A stretch of 64,000 bases of DNA from Anaeromonas gelatinilytica (GTDB lineage: Bacteria > Bacillota > Clostridia > Tissierellales > SIT17): assembly GCF_016820635.1 (NCBI RefSeq), contig NZ_WSFU01000119.1, positions 1 to 64,000 on the forward strand. Reading direction: 5' to 3'. Below, one piece after another: positions 1-9,732 of this stretch. Under the pieces are notes generated by a model. It was not told the DNA's origin and did not search any database. It saw only the letters and a list, made by a program, of their open reading frames with translations. How positions within the stretch are numbered: position 1 is the first letter of the stretch; each line of letters starts with the position of its first letter. A program made the position numbers and the translations under genes.

Positions 1-95
1 TCAAGTACAATTTAAGTAAAATTAAATTTTTTACTGGAAATTTGATGCGAAATCTCTGATAAATTATTTATTTACTTCTATTTTTTCATTATTTT

Positions 96-104
96 TGTTA
101 TAAT
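96..104 (+). promoter_or_regulatory. Extended -10 promoter of miaB
   Basis: TGTTATAAT at 96-104 is a perfect TGn-TATAAT extended -10 element. The -35 region 17 bp upstream (TTCTAT, 76-81) is weak, as is common for extended -10 promoters. Transcription would begin near 111, giving a leader of about 40 nt before miaB. Seen directly; activity is inferred. Confidence 0.6.
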
Positions 105-153
105 ATAGGATAATTGGATACTATAGATAAAGAAGTATTTAGGAGGAATATGT

Positions 154-1476
154 ATGAACAAAAAATATCTAATAACCACATGGGGTTGTCAGATGAATGA
201 ACATGATTCAGAAAAAATTGAAGGAATATTAAATTCCCTAGGATATATATCTACAGATAATAAAGAAAGTGCCAATTTAATTATATATAATACGTGCTTA
301 GTAAGAGAAAATGCAGAATTAAAAGTTTATGGAAATCTTGGAGAGTTAAAAGGATTAAAAAGAAAAAATCCAGATTTAATAATAGCAGTATGTGGATGTA
401 TGATGCAAAAAGAAGAGGTTAGATCTATTATTAAAGAAAAATATTCTCATGTAGATTTAATATTTGGAACTCATAATTTTCATAAACTTCCGGAATTATT
501 AGAAAGCTATGATCAAAAAAGAAATATGTTGATAGATGTATGGAATGATAGTCCAGATATCGTCGAAAATATTCCAACGAAACGCAAATATGATTTTAAA
601 GCTTTCATTAATATAATGTATGGATGTAATAATTTTTGTTCTTATTGTATAGTTCCTTATACTAGAGGAAGAGAAAAAAGTAGAAATCCAGAAGATATTT
701 TAGCAGAAGCTATAAAACTTAGTAAAGAGGGATATAAAGAAATCACATTATTAGGTCAAAATGTTAATTCTTATGGTAAAACTTTAGAAAATCAAGTTAC
801 ATTTGCTCAATTGCTTTATATGTTAAATGAAATAGAAGAATTAGAAAGAATTAGATTTATGACATCTCATCCTAAGGATTTATCTGATGAATTAATTGAT
901 GCTATAAAAAATTGTGATAAAGTTTGTAATCATCTTCATTTACCTTTTCAAGCTGGAAGTAATAAAATACTTAAAATAATGAATAGAAAGTATACTAAAG
1001 AAAAATATTTAGATTTAGTAAAAAAGATAAGAAAAGAAATCCCAGATGTATCTCTTACTACAGATATAATTGTAGGCTTTCCTGGAGAAACCAAAGAAGA
1101 TTTTGAAGAAACTTTAGATGTTGTAAGAAAGTCTAATTTTGATTCAGCTTTTACATTTTTATATTCAGTGAGGGAAGGAACTCCTGCAGCGAAAATGTCT
1201 GAACAAGTTCCAGATGAAATAAAGCATGAACGATTCCAAAGATTATTAGATACATTACATCCTATTAGTCTTAAACGAAATAAGGAGTTAATTAATAGAG
1301 AATTTAAAGTATTAGTAGAGGATATAAGTAAAAATGATGATACTAAATTATCTGGTAGAACTGATACTAATAGATTGATTCATTTTAAAGGAAATAAAGA
1401 ATTAATAAGTGAAATAGTTAATGTAAGGGTTACAGATGCTAAAACGTGGACCTTGGAAGGTGAGATAGTTGAATAA
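154..1476 (+). CDS. miaB: MiaB, tRNA-2-methylthio-N6-isopentenyladenosine synthase
   Basis: Radical-SAM methylthiotransferase that adds a methylthio group to i6A37 of tRNAs. The 440-residue protein has the N-terminal UPF0004 domain with conserved cysteines near residues 12, 48 and 82 (second iron-sulphur cluster), the radical-SAM CxxxCxxC motif at C158/C162/C165 inside [10 protein letters not shown], and a C-terminal TRAM-type domain. The start ATG follows AGGAGG at 141-146. It overlaps the next gene by 8 nt. miaA, which makes the i6A substrate, lies 5 kb downstream on the same strand, so both steps of ms2i6A synthesis are encoded here. A second family member (rimO) is at 24336, distinguished by its sequence and context. 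Confidence 0.95.
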   Translation: MNKKYLITTWGCQMNEHDSEKIEGILNSLGYISTDNKESANLIIYNTCLVRENAELKVYGNLGELKGLKRKNPDLIIAVCGCMMQKEEVRSIIKEKYSHVDLIFGTHNFHKLPELLESYDQKRNMLIDVWNDSPDIVENIPTKRKYDFKAFINIMYGCNNFCSYCIVPYTRGREKSRNPEDILAEAIKLSKEGYKEITLLGQNVNSYGKTLENQVTFAQLLYMLNEIEELERIRFMTSHPKDLSDELIDAIKNCDKVCNHLHLPFQAGSNKILKIMNRKYTKEKYLDLVKKIRKEIPDVSLTTDIIVGFPGETKEDFEETLDVVRKSNFDSAFTFLYSVREGTPAAKMSEQVPDEIKHERFQRLLDTLHPISLKRNKELINREFKVLVEDISKNDDTKLSGRTDTNRLIHFKGNKELISEIVNVRVTDAKTWTLEGEIVE

Positions 1477-1846
1477 TATATTAGATATGGCTAGAGATTT
1501 AGGACAATCTATTCAAGAATCTGAAATATTAAAAGATTATTTGCAAAAGGAAGAAAACTTTCATAAAGATCAAGATGCTATAAATTTGCAAAATAAAATA
1601 CAAGTAAAAAGTAAAAAATTAAATCAATTGATAATAGAAAGAAAAACAGAAAATATTAATAATTTAAAGTTAGAAATTGAAAATCTAAAACAAAAATTAA
1701 TAGAAAATGAAAATTATAGAGAATATAATATAGCTAAGAGCAAGATAGAAAAGATCATGGAAAATATTAATAATATACTTGAGTATTATACAGGTATTAA
1801 TAATAGATCTGGTTGTACTAATTGTAGCAAAAAATGTAATAAATAG
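1469..1846 (+). CDS. YlbF/YmcA (DUF964) family regulator with Cys-rich tail
   Basis: Helical protein of 125 residues with the typical N-terminus [19 protein letters not shown] of the YlbF/YmcA family. In Bacillus these proteins form the Y-complex with YaaT, which affects RNase Y activity and development; that role is transferred by homology only. The start is TTG at 1469, supported by AAGGTGAG ending 5 nt upstream, and the reading frame overlaps miaB by 8 nt, suggesting translational coupling. The middle is strongly charged and probably coiled coil. The last residues carry three cysteines in CxxCxxxC arrangement (C116, C119, C123), a possible metal or Fe-S ligand. RNase Y itself is encoded at 16154. 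Assignment to family is confident; function is inferred. Confidence 0.85.
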   Translation: MNNILDMARDLGQSIQESEILKDYLQKEENFHKDQDAINLQNKIQVKSKKLNQLIIERKTENINNLKLEIENLKQKLIENENYREYNIAKSKIEKIMENINNILEYYTGINNRSGCTNCSKKCNK

Positions 1847-1871
1847 ACTAAGAAATATTTCTTAGTCTATT
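1842..1871 (+). terminator. Palindromic hairpin after the ylbF-like gene
   Basis: A 30-nt perfect palindrome (arms AATAGACTAAGAAAT and complement) begins at the TAG stop codon (1844-1846). There is only a weak T tract after it, so termination before mutS may be partial. Confidence 0.5.
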
Positions 1872-1905
1872 TACTTTAAATAATGCTTTATCAGGAGGAA
1901 TTAAT

Positions 1906-4548
1906 ATGGGTAAATTAACACCTATGATGGAACAATATATGAAAATAAAAAATGAAAATAAAGGTTCTATTTTATTTTTTCGTTTAGGAGATTTTTATGA
2001 GATGTTTTTTGATGATGCACTGATTGCATCAAAAGAGTTAGAAATTACTTTAACTGGAAGAGAATGCGGTTTGAAAGAAAAGGCTCCTATGTGTGGTGTT
2101 CCATACCACTCTGCAGATGGATATATTGGAAAATTGATTTCAAAGGGATATAAAGTAGCTATATGTGAGCAGGTAGAAGATCCTCAGTTGTCAAAAGGTA
2201 TTGTTAAAAGGGATATAATTAGAATAGTTACTCCAGGAACAGTAATTGATTCTAAAATGTTAGATGAGAAGAGAAATAATTATTTAGTTAGTATTTATTT
2301 AAATGATAAAGGTATAGGAATTTCATATGTAGATATAACTACTGGTGAGCTTTATACTACTGAAAAAAATGAAAAAGATATAAATAAATTAATAAATACT
2401 TTAATGGATGAGTTAGCTAAAATAAAGCCTAAAGAGATAATAGTAAATAAAGATATATATGACTCAAAAATTAGGAAAACAATTGAAAATAGATTCAATT
2501 CTACTGTTAACAAATCTCCGGAATGGGTATTTAATACTAATGAAAGTGAAAAAATAATTAAAAATCATTTTAATGTTTTAAACCTTAAAGGATATGGTAT
2601 AGAAAAGTTGGATTTTTCTATTAATAGTATTAGTGCTTTATTAGAATATTTAGAGGAAACACAAAAGATATCATTAGCACATATTAATAATATATCGAAA
2701 TATAATATTGATAATTATATGATTTTAGATATAAATACTAGAACAAATTTAGAAATTACTGAAACAATAAGAGATAAAACAAAAAAAGGTTCTTTATTAT
2801 GGGTATTAGATAAAACATCTACTGCAATGGGAGCAAGAATGATAAAAAAATGGATAGAAGAACCTTTATTAGATAAAAAGCTAATTAATGAAAGATTAAA
2901 TGGCGTAGAGGTTTTAATAGATAATATTGTTATAATGGATGATATAAAAGAAATATTAAAAGAAGTATATGATATAGAGAGACTTGTTGGTAAAATATCT
3001 TATGGTAATTGTAATGCTAGAGATTTAATTGCCCTTAAGAATTCTATAAAAATATTACCTGAATTGAAAGAAATATTAGGAGAATTAAATTCGTTTTATC
3101 TTAAAAAACTATCAAAAAATATTGATTTGTTAATAGATGTTCATGAGCTTATAGAAAACTCAATAATTAATGATCCTCCTATTACTATAAAAGAAGGTGG
3201 AATAATAAAGCAAGGATACAATAAGGATTTGGATGAATTAATAACTGCATCTAAAGAAGGTAAACAATGGCTTTCTAAATTAGAGAATTCTGAAAAAAAT
3301 AGAACGAGTATTAAGTCTTTAAAAGTAGGTTTTAATAAAGTCTTTGGATATTATATAGAGATAACTAAATCTAATTTAGATTTAGTACCTGATGATTATA
3401 TTAGAAAACAAACGTTATCAAATTCAGAGAGATATATAACTCCTGAATTAAAAGAAATGGAATCAAAAATTTTAGGAGCGGAAGATAAAAGTACAATATT
3501 AGAATATAAAATTTTTAATGAGATAAGAAATGAGATAAGAAATGAAATAGAAAGGATTCAAAATACCGCAAAAATAATTTCTAATATCGATGCTATAAAT
3601 TCTTTAGCTCAAGTAGCATATAAAAATAATTATATTAAACCCAATATTAATAATAATGGTTTAATAGATATAAAAAATGGAAGACATCCAGTAGTTGAAA
3701 AAGTCTTAGATGAAGAAATGTTTATACCTAATAATACAATATTAGACACTGAAAATAACAGGTTAAATATAATTACTGGTCCTAATATGGCAGGTAAATC
3801 TACTTATATGAGACAGGTAGCAATTATAAACTTGATGGCTCAAATAGGAAGTTTTGTTCCAGCTGAATATGCTAATATTTCTTTAGTAGATAGGATTTTT
3901 ACAAGGGTAGGAGCTAGTGATGATTTATCACAAGGTCAAAGTACTTTTATGGTTGAAATGAATGAGGTTGCTAATATTCTTAATAATAGTACTTCAAACA
4001 GTTTAATAATACTTGATGAAATTGGAAGAGGTACAAGTACTTATGACGGGTTAAGTATAGCGTGGGCAGTTATTGAATATATTAGTGATAAAAACAAGAT
4101 AGGTGCAAAAACTTTATTTTCAACTCATTATCATGAGTTGACAGAATTAGAAGGTGTAATAAACGGTTTAAAAAATTATAAAATAACTGTAAAAGAAGAT
4201 GGTGATGACATTATATTTTTAAGAAAGGTAGTAAGAGGAGAAGCTGATAAAAGTTATGGTATAGAAGTAGCAAATTTAGCTGGAGTACCATCTGAAGTTA
4301 TTTCAAGAGCTAAAACTATACTATCAGAACTTGAAATGAAAGATATAAATAATGATATTGATTTTAAAAATCGTACTTATAATAAGGATGAAGAAATTTT
4401 AGGAGCTAAAGATGATCAAATAAATATATTTAGTTATAAGAAAGATGAAATAGTTAAAATTATACAGGAAATTGATCTTATTAATATAACTCCTCTTGAA
4501 TCAATGAATATTTTAAATAAATTAATTAAAAAGACAAAAGAAATTTAG
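1906..4548 (+). CDS. mutS: DNA mismatch repair protein MutS
   Basis: Recognises mismatches and small loops and starts mismatch repair with MutL. The 880-residue length is normal for MutS1. Residues 28-33 contain the F-Y-E mismatch-reading motif (F30, E32 in GDFYEM); the ATPase has Walker A GPNMAGKST at 625-633 and the downstream DEIGRGTSTYDG Walker B/D-loop region. The ATG is preceded by AGGAGG at 1893-1898. mutL begins 8 nt after the stop, so mutSL is a unit. The C-terminus is long enough for the dimer/tetramer helix. It is MutS1 rather than MutS2, because it has the mismatch-binding domain and lacks a Smr domain. Confidence 0.97.
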   Translation: MGKLTPMMEQYMKIKNENKGSILFFRLGDFYEMFFDDALIASKELEITLTGRECGLKEKAPMCGVPYHSADGYIGKLISKGYKVAICEQVEDPQLSKGIVKRDIIRIVTPGTVIDSKMLDEKRNNYLVSIYLNDKGIGISYVDITTGELYTTEKNEKDINKLINTLMDELAKIKPKEIIVNKDIYDSKIRKTIENRFNSTVNKSPEWVFNTNESEKIIKNHFNVLNLKGYGIEKLDFSINSISALLEYLEETQKISLAHINNISKYNIDNYMILDINTRTNLEITETIRDKTKKGSLLWVLDKTSTAMGARMIKKWIEEPLLDKKLINERLNGVEVLIDNIVIMDDIKEILKEVYDIERLVGKISYGNCNARDLIALKNSIKILPELKEILGELNSFYLKKLSKNIDLLIDVHELIENSIINDPPITIKEGGIIKQGYNKDLDELITASKEGKQWLSKLENSEKNRTSIKSLKVGFNKVFGYYIEITKSNLDLVPDDYIRKQTLSNSERYITPELKEMESKILGAEDKSTILEYKIFNEIRNEIRNEIERIQNTAKIISNIDAINSLAQVAYKNNYIKPNINNNGLIDIKNGRHPVVEKVLDEEMFIPNNTILDTENNRLNIITGPNMAGKSTYMRQVAIINLMAQIGSFVPAEYANISLVDRIFTRVGASDDLSQGQSTFMVEMNEVANILNNSTSNSLIILDEIGRGTSTYDGLSIAWAVIEYISDKNKIGAKTLFSTHYHELTELEGVINGLKNYKITVKEDGDDIIFLRKVVRGEADKSYGIEVANLAGVPSEVISRAKTILSELEMKDINNDIDFKNRTYNKDEEILGAKDDQINIFSYKKDEIVKIIQEIDLINITPLESMNILNKLIKKTKEI

Positions 4549-4556
4549 GTGATTAT

Positions 4557-6428
4557 ATGAATAATAAAATTAAAATATTAGATGATAATACTATTAATAA
4601 GATAGCGGCTGGTGAAGTAATTGAAAGACCAGCTTCTATCGTTAAAGAGCTTATAGAAAATTCTATTGATGCGGAATCTACTAGCATTACTATTGAAATT
4701 AAAAATGGTGGTAAAAGTTATATTAGAATAACAGATAATGGAAAAGGAATAAATCCAGAAGATGTCCAATTAGCTTTTTTAAGACATTCTACTAGTAAAA
4801 TATCTAGTTCTAATGATTTATCAAATATATTATCTTTAGGTTTTAGAGGAGAAGCTTTAGCAAGTATTTCATCAATTTCTATGGTTGAATTAATAACAAA
4901 AACTGATGATAATGATGTAGGTAAATCTATTGAAATTCATGGTGGAATATTAAAGCGAGAATTGGATACAGGAGCTCCAAAAGGAACAACTATTATTGTA
5001 AAAAATGTTTTTTATAATACTCCAGTTAGAAAAAAATTCTTAAAATCTGATGGATCAGAATCAGCTAAAATTAGTGATATAATAAATAAATTAGCTATGT
5101 GTAATCCTGATATTTCTTTCAATTATATTAAAGACAATAGAAGTATACTTAAGACACCTGGGAATGGAGATATTAAATCAACTATTTATAGTATATATGG
5201 TAAAGAATATATAGAATCCTTAATAGATATTAATTTTCAAAATAATGATGATTTTAAAATTCAAGGATATATATCTAAACCATCATTAACAAGGGGTAAT
5301 AGAAATAACGAATTATTTTTTGTTAATAAGAGGTATGTAAATAGCTTAATATTATCAAAAGCCGTAGAAGATGCTTATAGTTCTTTAATTACAATTAATA
5401 GATACCCAGTAGTGTTTTTATACCTTGATTTAAATCCTCAAGATATAGATGTAAATGTACATCCTTCTAAAATAGAGATAAAGATTGAAAATGAAACTAA
5501 AGTAATAAATAAAATAAAAGAAATTATTAGAAAAAAATTACTTGGTGAAAATTTAGTTCCCAAAATAAACTTATCAAAGGAAAATAATCAAGATAAACAA
5601 GAAAATATAATAGATATTATCAATACTACAAAGACTGTGTCAACTAGTAGTATTGATAATAAAGAAATGGATTTATCTAATAATAAATACAATGAATCTT
5701 TGAGTCAAACTGTAGATGTAGATAAGGTTTATGAAAATAATTATATATCTAATGACAATGATTATAATGGTCATAATGAGCTTAATATAAAAAATAAAAA
5801 AGAAAATGAAATTTCTAGTAACAATCCTAGCAACAATAAAGAAATTTTTCCCGATTTAAATATATTAGGTAGAGTTTTTGATACTTATATAATTGGTGAA
5901 GATAAAGAATTAAATTCATTATATATGATAGATCAACATGCAGCGCATGAAAGAGTTATGTATGAAAAATTCAGAAAACAATACGAAGAAGAAGAAGTTA
6001 TAATTCAACCTTTATTAATTAGTGAAAATCTTGATTTAAATCATCAGGAATATCAATTAGTATTGAATAATATTCAATTATTCAGAAAATTAGGATTTGA
6101 TATTGATGAATTTGGATCAAATACTATTATTTTAAGAGGAGTTCCTATGGTCTTTGGAGTACCTGATGGTCATAAATTATTTATTGAAATACTTGATAAT
6201 TTAAATAATGAAATAAATAATAGGTATGAGTTAAAAGTGGAAAAGATCATGAAAATGTCTTGTACAAATGCAATTAAAGCAGGAGATTACATTGGAAAAA
6301 TTGAGATTAATAAATTAATTTCTGATTTAAAAAATTGTAATAATCCTTTTACTTGTCCTCATGGAAGACCTATAACTATTAAAATTACAAAATATGAATT
6401 AGAAAAAATGTTTAAAAGAATTCAATAA
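4557..6428 (+). CDS. mutL: DNA mismatch repair protein MutL (endonuclease type)
   Basis: GHKL ATPase that couples MutS to strand incision. N-terminal motifs: EVIERPASIVKELIENSIDA, DNGKGI and GFRGEALASISS. The C-terminal domain has the metal-binding endonuclease motif DQHAAHERVMYE starting at residue 459 and CPHGRP near the end, so this MutL should be an active nicking endonuclease, as in bacteria without MutH. Residues about 335-430 form a low-complexity Asn/Lys/Asp-rich linker. The SD AGGTGA overlaps the mutS stop codon region, giving tight coupling. Length (623) fits the family. Confidence 0.97.
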   Translation: MNNKIKILDDNTINKIAAGEVIERPASIVKELIENSIDAESTSITIEIKNGGKSYIRITDNGKGINPEDVQLAFLRHSTSKISSSNDLSNILSLGFRGEALASISSISMVELITKTDDNDVGKSIEIHGGILKRELDTGAPKGTTIIVKNVFYNTPVRKKFLKSDGSESAKISDIINKLAMCNPDISFNYIKDNRSILKTPGNGDIKSTIYSIYGKEYIESLIDINFQNNDDFKIQGYISKPSLTRGNRNNELFFVNKRYVNSLILSKAVEDAYSSLITINRYPVVFLYLDLNPQDIDVNVHPSKIEIKIENETKVINKIKEIIRKKLLGENLVPKINLSKENNQDKQENIIDIINTTKTVSTSSIDNKEMDLSNNKYNESLSQTVDVDKVYENNYISNDNDYNGHNELNIKNKKENEISSNNPSNNKEIFPDLNILGRVFDTYIIGEDKELNSLYMIDQHAAHERVMYEKFRKQYEEEEVIIQPLLISENLDLNHQEYQLVLNNIQLFRKLGFDIDEFGSNTIILRGVPMVFGVPDGHKLFIEILDNLNNEINNRYELKVEKIMKMSCTNAIKAGDYIGKIEINKLISDLKNCNNPFTCPHGRPITIKITKYELEKMFKRIQ

Positions 6429-6441
6429 TAAGGATGATTTT

Positions 6442-7383
6442 ATGAAAAAAGATCTAATACTTATTGTAGGACCTACTGCAGCAGGAAAAACAGCTATATC
6501 TATAGATATAGCTAGAAAAATTGCTGGAGAAATAATATCAGCAGATTCAATGCAAATATATAAATATATGGATATAGGAACTGCAAAAGTTACTAATGAC
6601 GAAATGCAGGGAATACCACATTATTTAATAGATGAAATATATCCAGATGAAAAGTTTACCGTATCTGAATTTAAAAAATTAGCTTATAATTATATCTCTA
6701 AAATATACAATAAAAATAAATTTCCAATTGTTGTAGGAGGAACTGGTTTATATATAAATTCATTAGTATATAATTTAGATTTTACTAAAACTGTATCTAA
6801 TTCTAAATTAAGATATAATTTTAATAAATTAGCTAAAGAAAAGGGAAACAAGTATATTCATGAATTATTAAAAGAAGTTGATAAAAAATCATATATAAGG
6901 ATTCATGAAAATGATACTAAAAGAATTGTAAGAGCTTTAGAAGTCTTTTATGATACAGGAAAACCTATGAGTGAAAGTTATAATAAATTTAGAGAACCTA
7001 ACCCTGATTTTAATTTCATTATTTTTGGAATAACTATGGACAGAAAAAAACTTTATAAAAGAATTAATAGTAGAGTAGATTTAATGATAGATAAAGGTTT
7101 AGTTAAAGAAGTTAAAGGCTTATTAGATATGGGTTATCATAAAAATCTTGTATCTATGCAAGGATTAGGATATAAAGAGATTATAAGTTACATTAATGGA
7201 GAAATATCACTTAATGATGCTGTAGAGTTACTTAAAAGAGATACTAGAAGATTTGCTAAAAGACAGCTTACTTGGTTTAGAAGAGATAATAGAATTAAAT
7301 GGATTAATATAGAGGAATATAAAAATAAAAGTGATATTATTAGTAAAATTGTATCTATTATAGAAAATGATTTAAATATATGA
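6442..7383 (+). CDS. miaA: tRNA dimethylallyltransferase MiaA
   Basis: Transfers dimethylallyl from DMAPP to A37 of tRNAs reading UNN codons, making i6A, the substrate of MiaB. The P-loop GPTAAGKTA is at residues 10-18, followed by the typical SADSMQIYKYMDIGTAK segment and the C-terminal RDTRRFAKRQLTWFRRD motif. The 313-residue length is normal. The gene follows mutL by 13 nt with AAGGATG as SD, and hfq follows 12 nt later; the mutS-mutL-miaA-hfq order is common in Firmicutes. Confidence 0.97.
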   Translation: MKKDLILIVGPTAAGKTAISIDIARKIAGEIISADSMQIYKYMDIGTAKVTNDEMQGIPHYLIDEIYPDEKFTVSEFKKLAYNYISKIYNKNKFPIVVGGTGLYINSLVYNLDFTKTVSNSKLRYNFNKLAKEKGNKYIHELLKEVDKKSYIRIHENDTKRIVRALEVFYDTGKPMSESYNKFREPNPDFNFIIFGITMDRKKLYKRINSRVDLMIDKGLVKEVKGLLDMGYHKNLVSMQGLGYKEIISYINGEISLNDAVELLKRDTRRFAKRQLTWFRRDNRIKWINIEEYKNKSDIISKIVSIIENDLNI

Positions 7384-7395
7384 GGAGGTAAAACT

Positions 7396-7617
7396 ATGAC
7401 AAAAAATATTAATTTGCAAGATACGTTTCTAAATAAAGTTAGGAAAGAAAAAATTTCTATTACGATTTATTTAATGAATGGATTTCAATTAAAGGGTTTT
7501 GTAAAAGGTTTTGATAACTACATAATAGTTTTAGAAAGCGGAGAAAAACAAAATATGATATATAAACATGCTATTTCAACAATAACACCTTCAAAAAATG
7601 TTGATTTTTTAGGATAA
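7396..7617 (+). CDS. hfq: RNA chaperone Hfq
   Basis: Sm-like hexameric RNA-binding protein of 73 residues. Both Sm motifs are present: the first around [20 protein letters not shown] and the second YKHAISTI, with the hallmark YKHA. The protein ends soon after Sm2, so it lacks the long proteobacterial C-terminal tail. GGAGG lies just before the ATG. It is the last gene of the mutSL-miaA-hfq group before a ynbB-like gene. Confidence 0.96.
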   Translation: MTKNINLQDTFLNKVRKEKISITIYLMNGFQLKGFVKGFDNYIIVLESGEKQNMIYKHAISTITPSKNVDFLG

Positions 7618-7657
7618 TAAAATATCGACTATAATTAAAAATACAAGAGGTGGAAAA

Positions 7658-8941
7658 ATGATTAAGTCAACCATAAATTTATTATGTAAACAAAACGGAA
7701 TAGATGAAGATATTTTAGAATTAGTATTTAAATCAGAAGAAGATGTTAATTTAAAATTTGAAGAAATTGAAAAGGTAAGTGAATATAATCAATTAAAAGT
7801 ATTAAATGCAATGCAAAAAGAAAAATTAGATTCTACAACTTTTAATTGGACAACTGGATATGGATATGGAGATATAGGTAGAGAAAAGACAGAAAAAATA
7901 TATGCAAATATATTTAAAACAGAGGATGCACTAGTAAGACCTACAATTGTTTCTGGAACACATGCTTTATCTTTAGTATTGTTTGGTATTCTATTACCTG
8001 GTGATGAACTTATATCAGCTGCTGGAGCTCCATATGATACATTATTAAAGGTGATAGGGAAAGAGGGGAATGAAGATGGTACATTATTAGAACAGGGGAT
8101 AAATTATAAGGAAATTCCATTATTAAGTGATAGAATTGATATTGAAAACCTTCTTTCTAAAATATCTGATAAAACAAAAATGATTCTTATTCAAAGATCT
8201 ACTGGATATAGTTTTAGAAAAGCTTTAACTATTAAAGAGATAGAAGAAACTATTAAAGAAATAAAAAAAATCAGTAAAGATATAATATGTATGGTGGATA
8301 ATTGTTATGGAGAATTTGTTGATATAAAGGAACCTACTGAAGTAGGAGCAGACATTATGGCAGGTTCATTAATCAAGAATCCAGGAGGTGGATTAGCTTT
8401 AACCGGAGGATATATTGTTGGTAAGAAGAATTTAATAAAAAGAATATCAAATAGGAGTACTGCACCAGGTATAGGAAAAGAATGTGGTTTGACATTTGGG
8501 ACAACAAGGAGAACATTACAAGGATTATTTTTAGCTCCACATATTGTAGCTGAATCTTTAAAAATTGCATTACTTACCGCTAAAATTTTTACTGAATTAG
8601 GCTATGAAGTAATACCTAAAATTAGTGATAAAAGAAGTGATATAATTCAAGCAATTAAAATGAAGAATAAAAATAAAGTAATTAGTTTTTGTCAATCCAT
8701 TCAGGCCTCATCTCCGGTAGATTCTCATGTAATACCAGAACCTTGGGATATGCCTGGTTATAATGAACCAGTCATAATGGCTTCTGGAGCATTTATTGAG
8801 GGTTCATCAATAGAATTAAGTGCAGATGCACCTATTAGAGAACCTTACATTGTATATCTTCAAGGAGGGCTAAATTATTATCATGGCAAACATGCTCTTA
8901 TGCAGGTGTTATCTGATTTTAAAAATAAAGGATTAATTTAG
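7658..8941 (+). CDS. YnbB/aluminium-resistance family PLP-dependent enzyme
   Basis: Member of the methionine gamma-lyase-related family (fold-type I PLP enzymes, often annotated aluminium resistance protein; ynbB in Bacillus). The 427 residues include the substrate/PLP region around TGYGYGDIGREKTEKIYA, SGTHALSLVLFG (phosphate-binding loop), DNCYGEF and the probable Schiff-base lysine in MAGSLIKNPGGG. The true substrate is not established for the family. Its place after miaA-hfq matches Bacillus, where ynbB follows hfq (ymaH) at a short distance. SD AAGAGGTGG precedes the ATG. Its stop codon is the first three bases of a terminator shared with lexA. Confidence 0.88.
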   Translation: MIKSTINLLCKQNGIDEDILELVFKSEEDVNLKFEEIEKVSEYNQLKVLNAMQKEKLDSTTFNWTTGYGYGDIGREKTEKIYANIFKTEDALVRPTIVSGTHALSLVLFGILLPGDELISAAGAPYDTLLKVIGKEGNEDGTLLEQGINYKEIPLLSDRIDIENLLSKISDKTKMILIQRSTGYSFRKALTIKEIEETIKEIKKISKDIICMVDNCYGEFVDIKEPTEVGADIMAGSLIKNPGGGLALTGGYIVGKKNLIKRISNRSTAPGIGKECGLTFGTTRRTLQGLFLAPHIVAESLKIALLTAKIFTELGYEVIPKISDKRSDIIQAIKMKNKNKVISFCQSIQASSPVDSHVIPEPWDMPGYNEPVIMASGAFIEGSSIELSADAPIREPYIVYLQGGLNYYHGKHALMQVLSDFKNKGLI

Positions 8942-8979
8942 AACAATAGACTAAGATAATATCTTAGTCTATTGTTCTA
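8939..8979. terminator. Bidirectional terminator shared by ynbB-like gene and lexA
   Basis: Two 19-nt perfect arms starting TAGAACAATAGACTAAG, separated by AAT. The ynbB-like TAG stop is inside the left arm and the lexA stop plus its last codons are inside the right arm, so the two convergent genes end within the same hairpin. Confidence 0.75.
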
Positions 8980-9584
8980 AATACTCCTTTTATTTTCCCT
9001 AAAATAATTACATCTTTAACTATAATTGGATCCATGTCTGGATTTTCTGGTTGTAACCTAATATAATCTTTCTCTTTATAGAATCTTTTTATAGTAGCTT
9101 CATCTTCAATTAATGCAACTACAATATCACCATTTTTTGCAATGTTTTGTTGCTTTACTAAAACATAATCTCCATCTAATATACCTGCATCCTTCATAGA
9201 TTCTCCAACTACAGAAAGCATAAAAACAGTATCGTTATTAACAAGATCTACAGGTAATGGAAAAGTATCTTCAATATTTTCATTTGCTAATATTGGAATA
9301 CCAGCAGTAACTTTACCTATAATAGGTACTTCTGTAATCTCTTTTCTACTGAATATATTATCATTTCTACCATCTAAGACTTCTATAGCTCTTGGTTTTG
9401 TAGCATCTCTTCTAATATAACCCTTTTTTTCTAGTCTAGATAAATGTCCGTGAACAGTTGAAGTAGATTTAAGTCCTACTGCTTTACATACTTCTCTTAC
9501 TGATGGTGGATATCCTTTTGTCTCAATTTCTTTTTTTATAAAATTTAATATATTGTACTGTTTTTTTGATAAGTCTTCATACAT
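8964..9584 (-). CDS. lexA: SOS repressor LexA
   Basis: Represses SOS genes and self-cleaves with RecA-ssDNA. The N-terminal winged helix contains [19 protein letters not shown]. The S24 peptidase domain has the Ala-Gly cleavage site in VTAGIP (A94-G95 counted from this start), catalytic serine in [10 protein letters not shown] (S129) and lysine in ATIKRFYK (K166). ATG at 9584 is preferred because GGGGTG lies 6 nt upstream; a GTG at 9593 (three residues longer) would overlap that SD. The gene is divergent from the yneA-like gene, with LexA boxes between, as in Bacillus. Length 206 residues is normal. Confidence 0.97.
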   Translation of the reverse strand: MYEDLSKKQYNILNFIKKEIETKGYPPSVREVCKAVGLKSTSTVHGHLSRLEKKGYIRRDATKPRAIEVLDGRNDNIFSRKEITEVPIIGKVTAGIPILANENIEDTFPLPVDLVNNDTVFMLSVVGESMKDAGILDGDYVLVKQQNIAKNGDIVVALIEDEATIKRFYKEKDYIRLQPENPDMDPIIVKDVIILGKIKGVFRTID

Positions 9585-9615
9585 ATGTAGCACCCCACAA
9601 TAGTTATTTTAAAAT

Positions 9616-9644
9616 AGTATAACATAATTTTCAAAATAAATCAA
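9616..9644 (-). promoter_or_regulatory. lexA promoter
   Basis: On the minus strand TTGATT (9639-9644) and TATACT (9616-9621) are separated by 17 bp, with a TG one base upstream of the -10. A degenerate LexA box overlaps the -35, consistent with autoregulation. Confidence 0.65.
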
Positions 9645-9654
9645 ACACTCGTTC
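9643..9654. promoter_or_regulatory. Degenerate LexA box (lexA side)
   Basis: AAACACTCGTTC matches GAAC-N4-GTTC with one mismatch and overlaps the -35 of the lexA promoter. Confidence 0.45.
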
Positions 9655-9663
9655 GTTTTTCTC

Positions 9664-9693
9664 TTGACAAAAGAACATTCGTTCTGATATAAT
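9664..9693 (+). promoter_or_regulatory. Promoter of the yneA-like gene
   Basis: Perfect TTGACA (9664-9669) and perfect TATAAT (9688-9693) with an 18-bp spacer and an extended TG. A perfect LexA box occupies the spacer, so LexA would block polymerase directly. Confidence 0.85.
9673..9684. promoter_or_regulatory. LexA box 1 (yneA-like promoter spacer)
   Basis: GAACATTCGTTC is a perfect GAAC-N4-GTTC site between the -35 and -10 of the yneA-like promoter. Confidence 0.85.
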
Positions 9694-9707
9694 TTAATCA
9701 ATGAAAA

Positions 9708-9719
9708 GAACTAATGTTC
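9708..9719. promoter_or_regulatory. LexA box 2 (before the yneA-like start)
   Basis: GAACTAATGTTC is a second perfect GAAC-N4-GTTC site, ending just before the GGGAGG ribosome-binding site (9720-9725). The two perfect boxes have centres 35 bp apart. Confidence 0.8.
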
Positions 9720-9732
9720 GGGAGGTTGAAAA

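Noticed and set aside
8941-8978. GAACAAT...ATTGTTC palindrome as a LexA site
   Set aside because: The half-sites are too far apart for GAAC-N4-GTTC and the element lies at the 3' ends of convergent genes, so it is a terminator.
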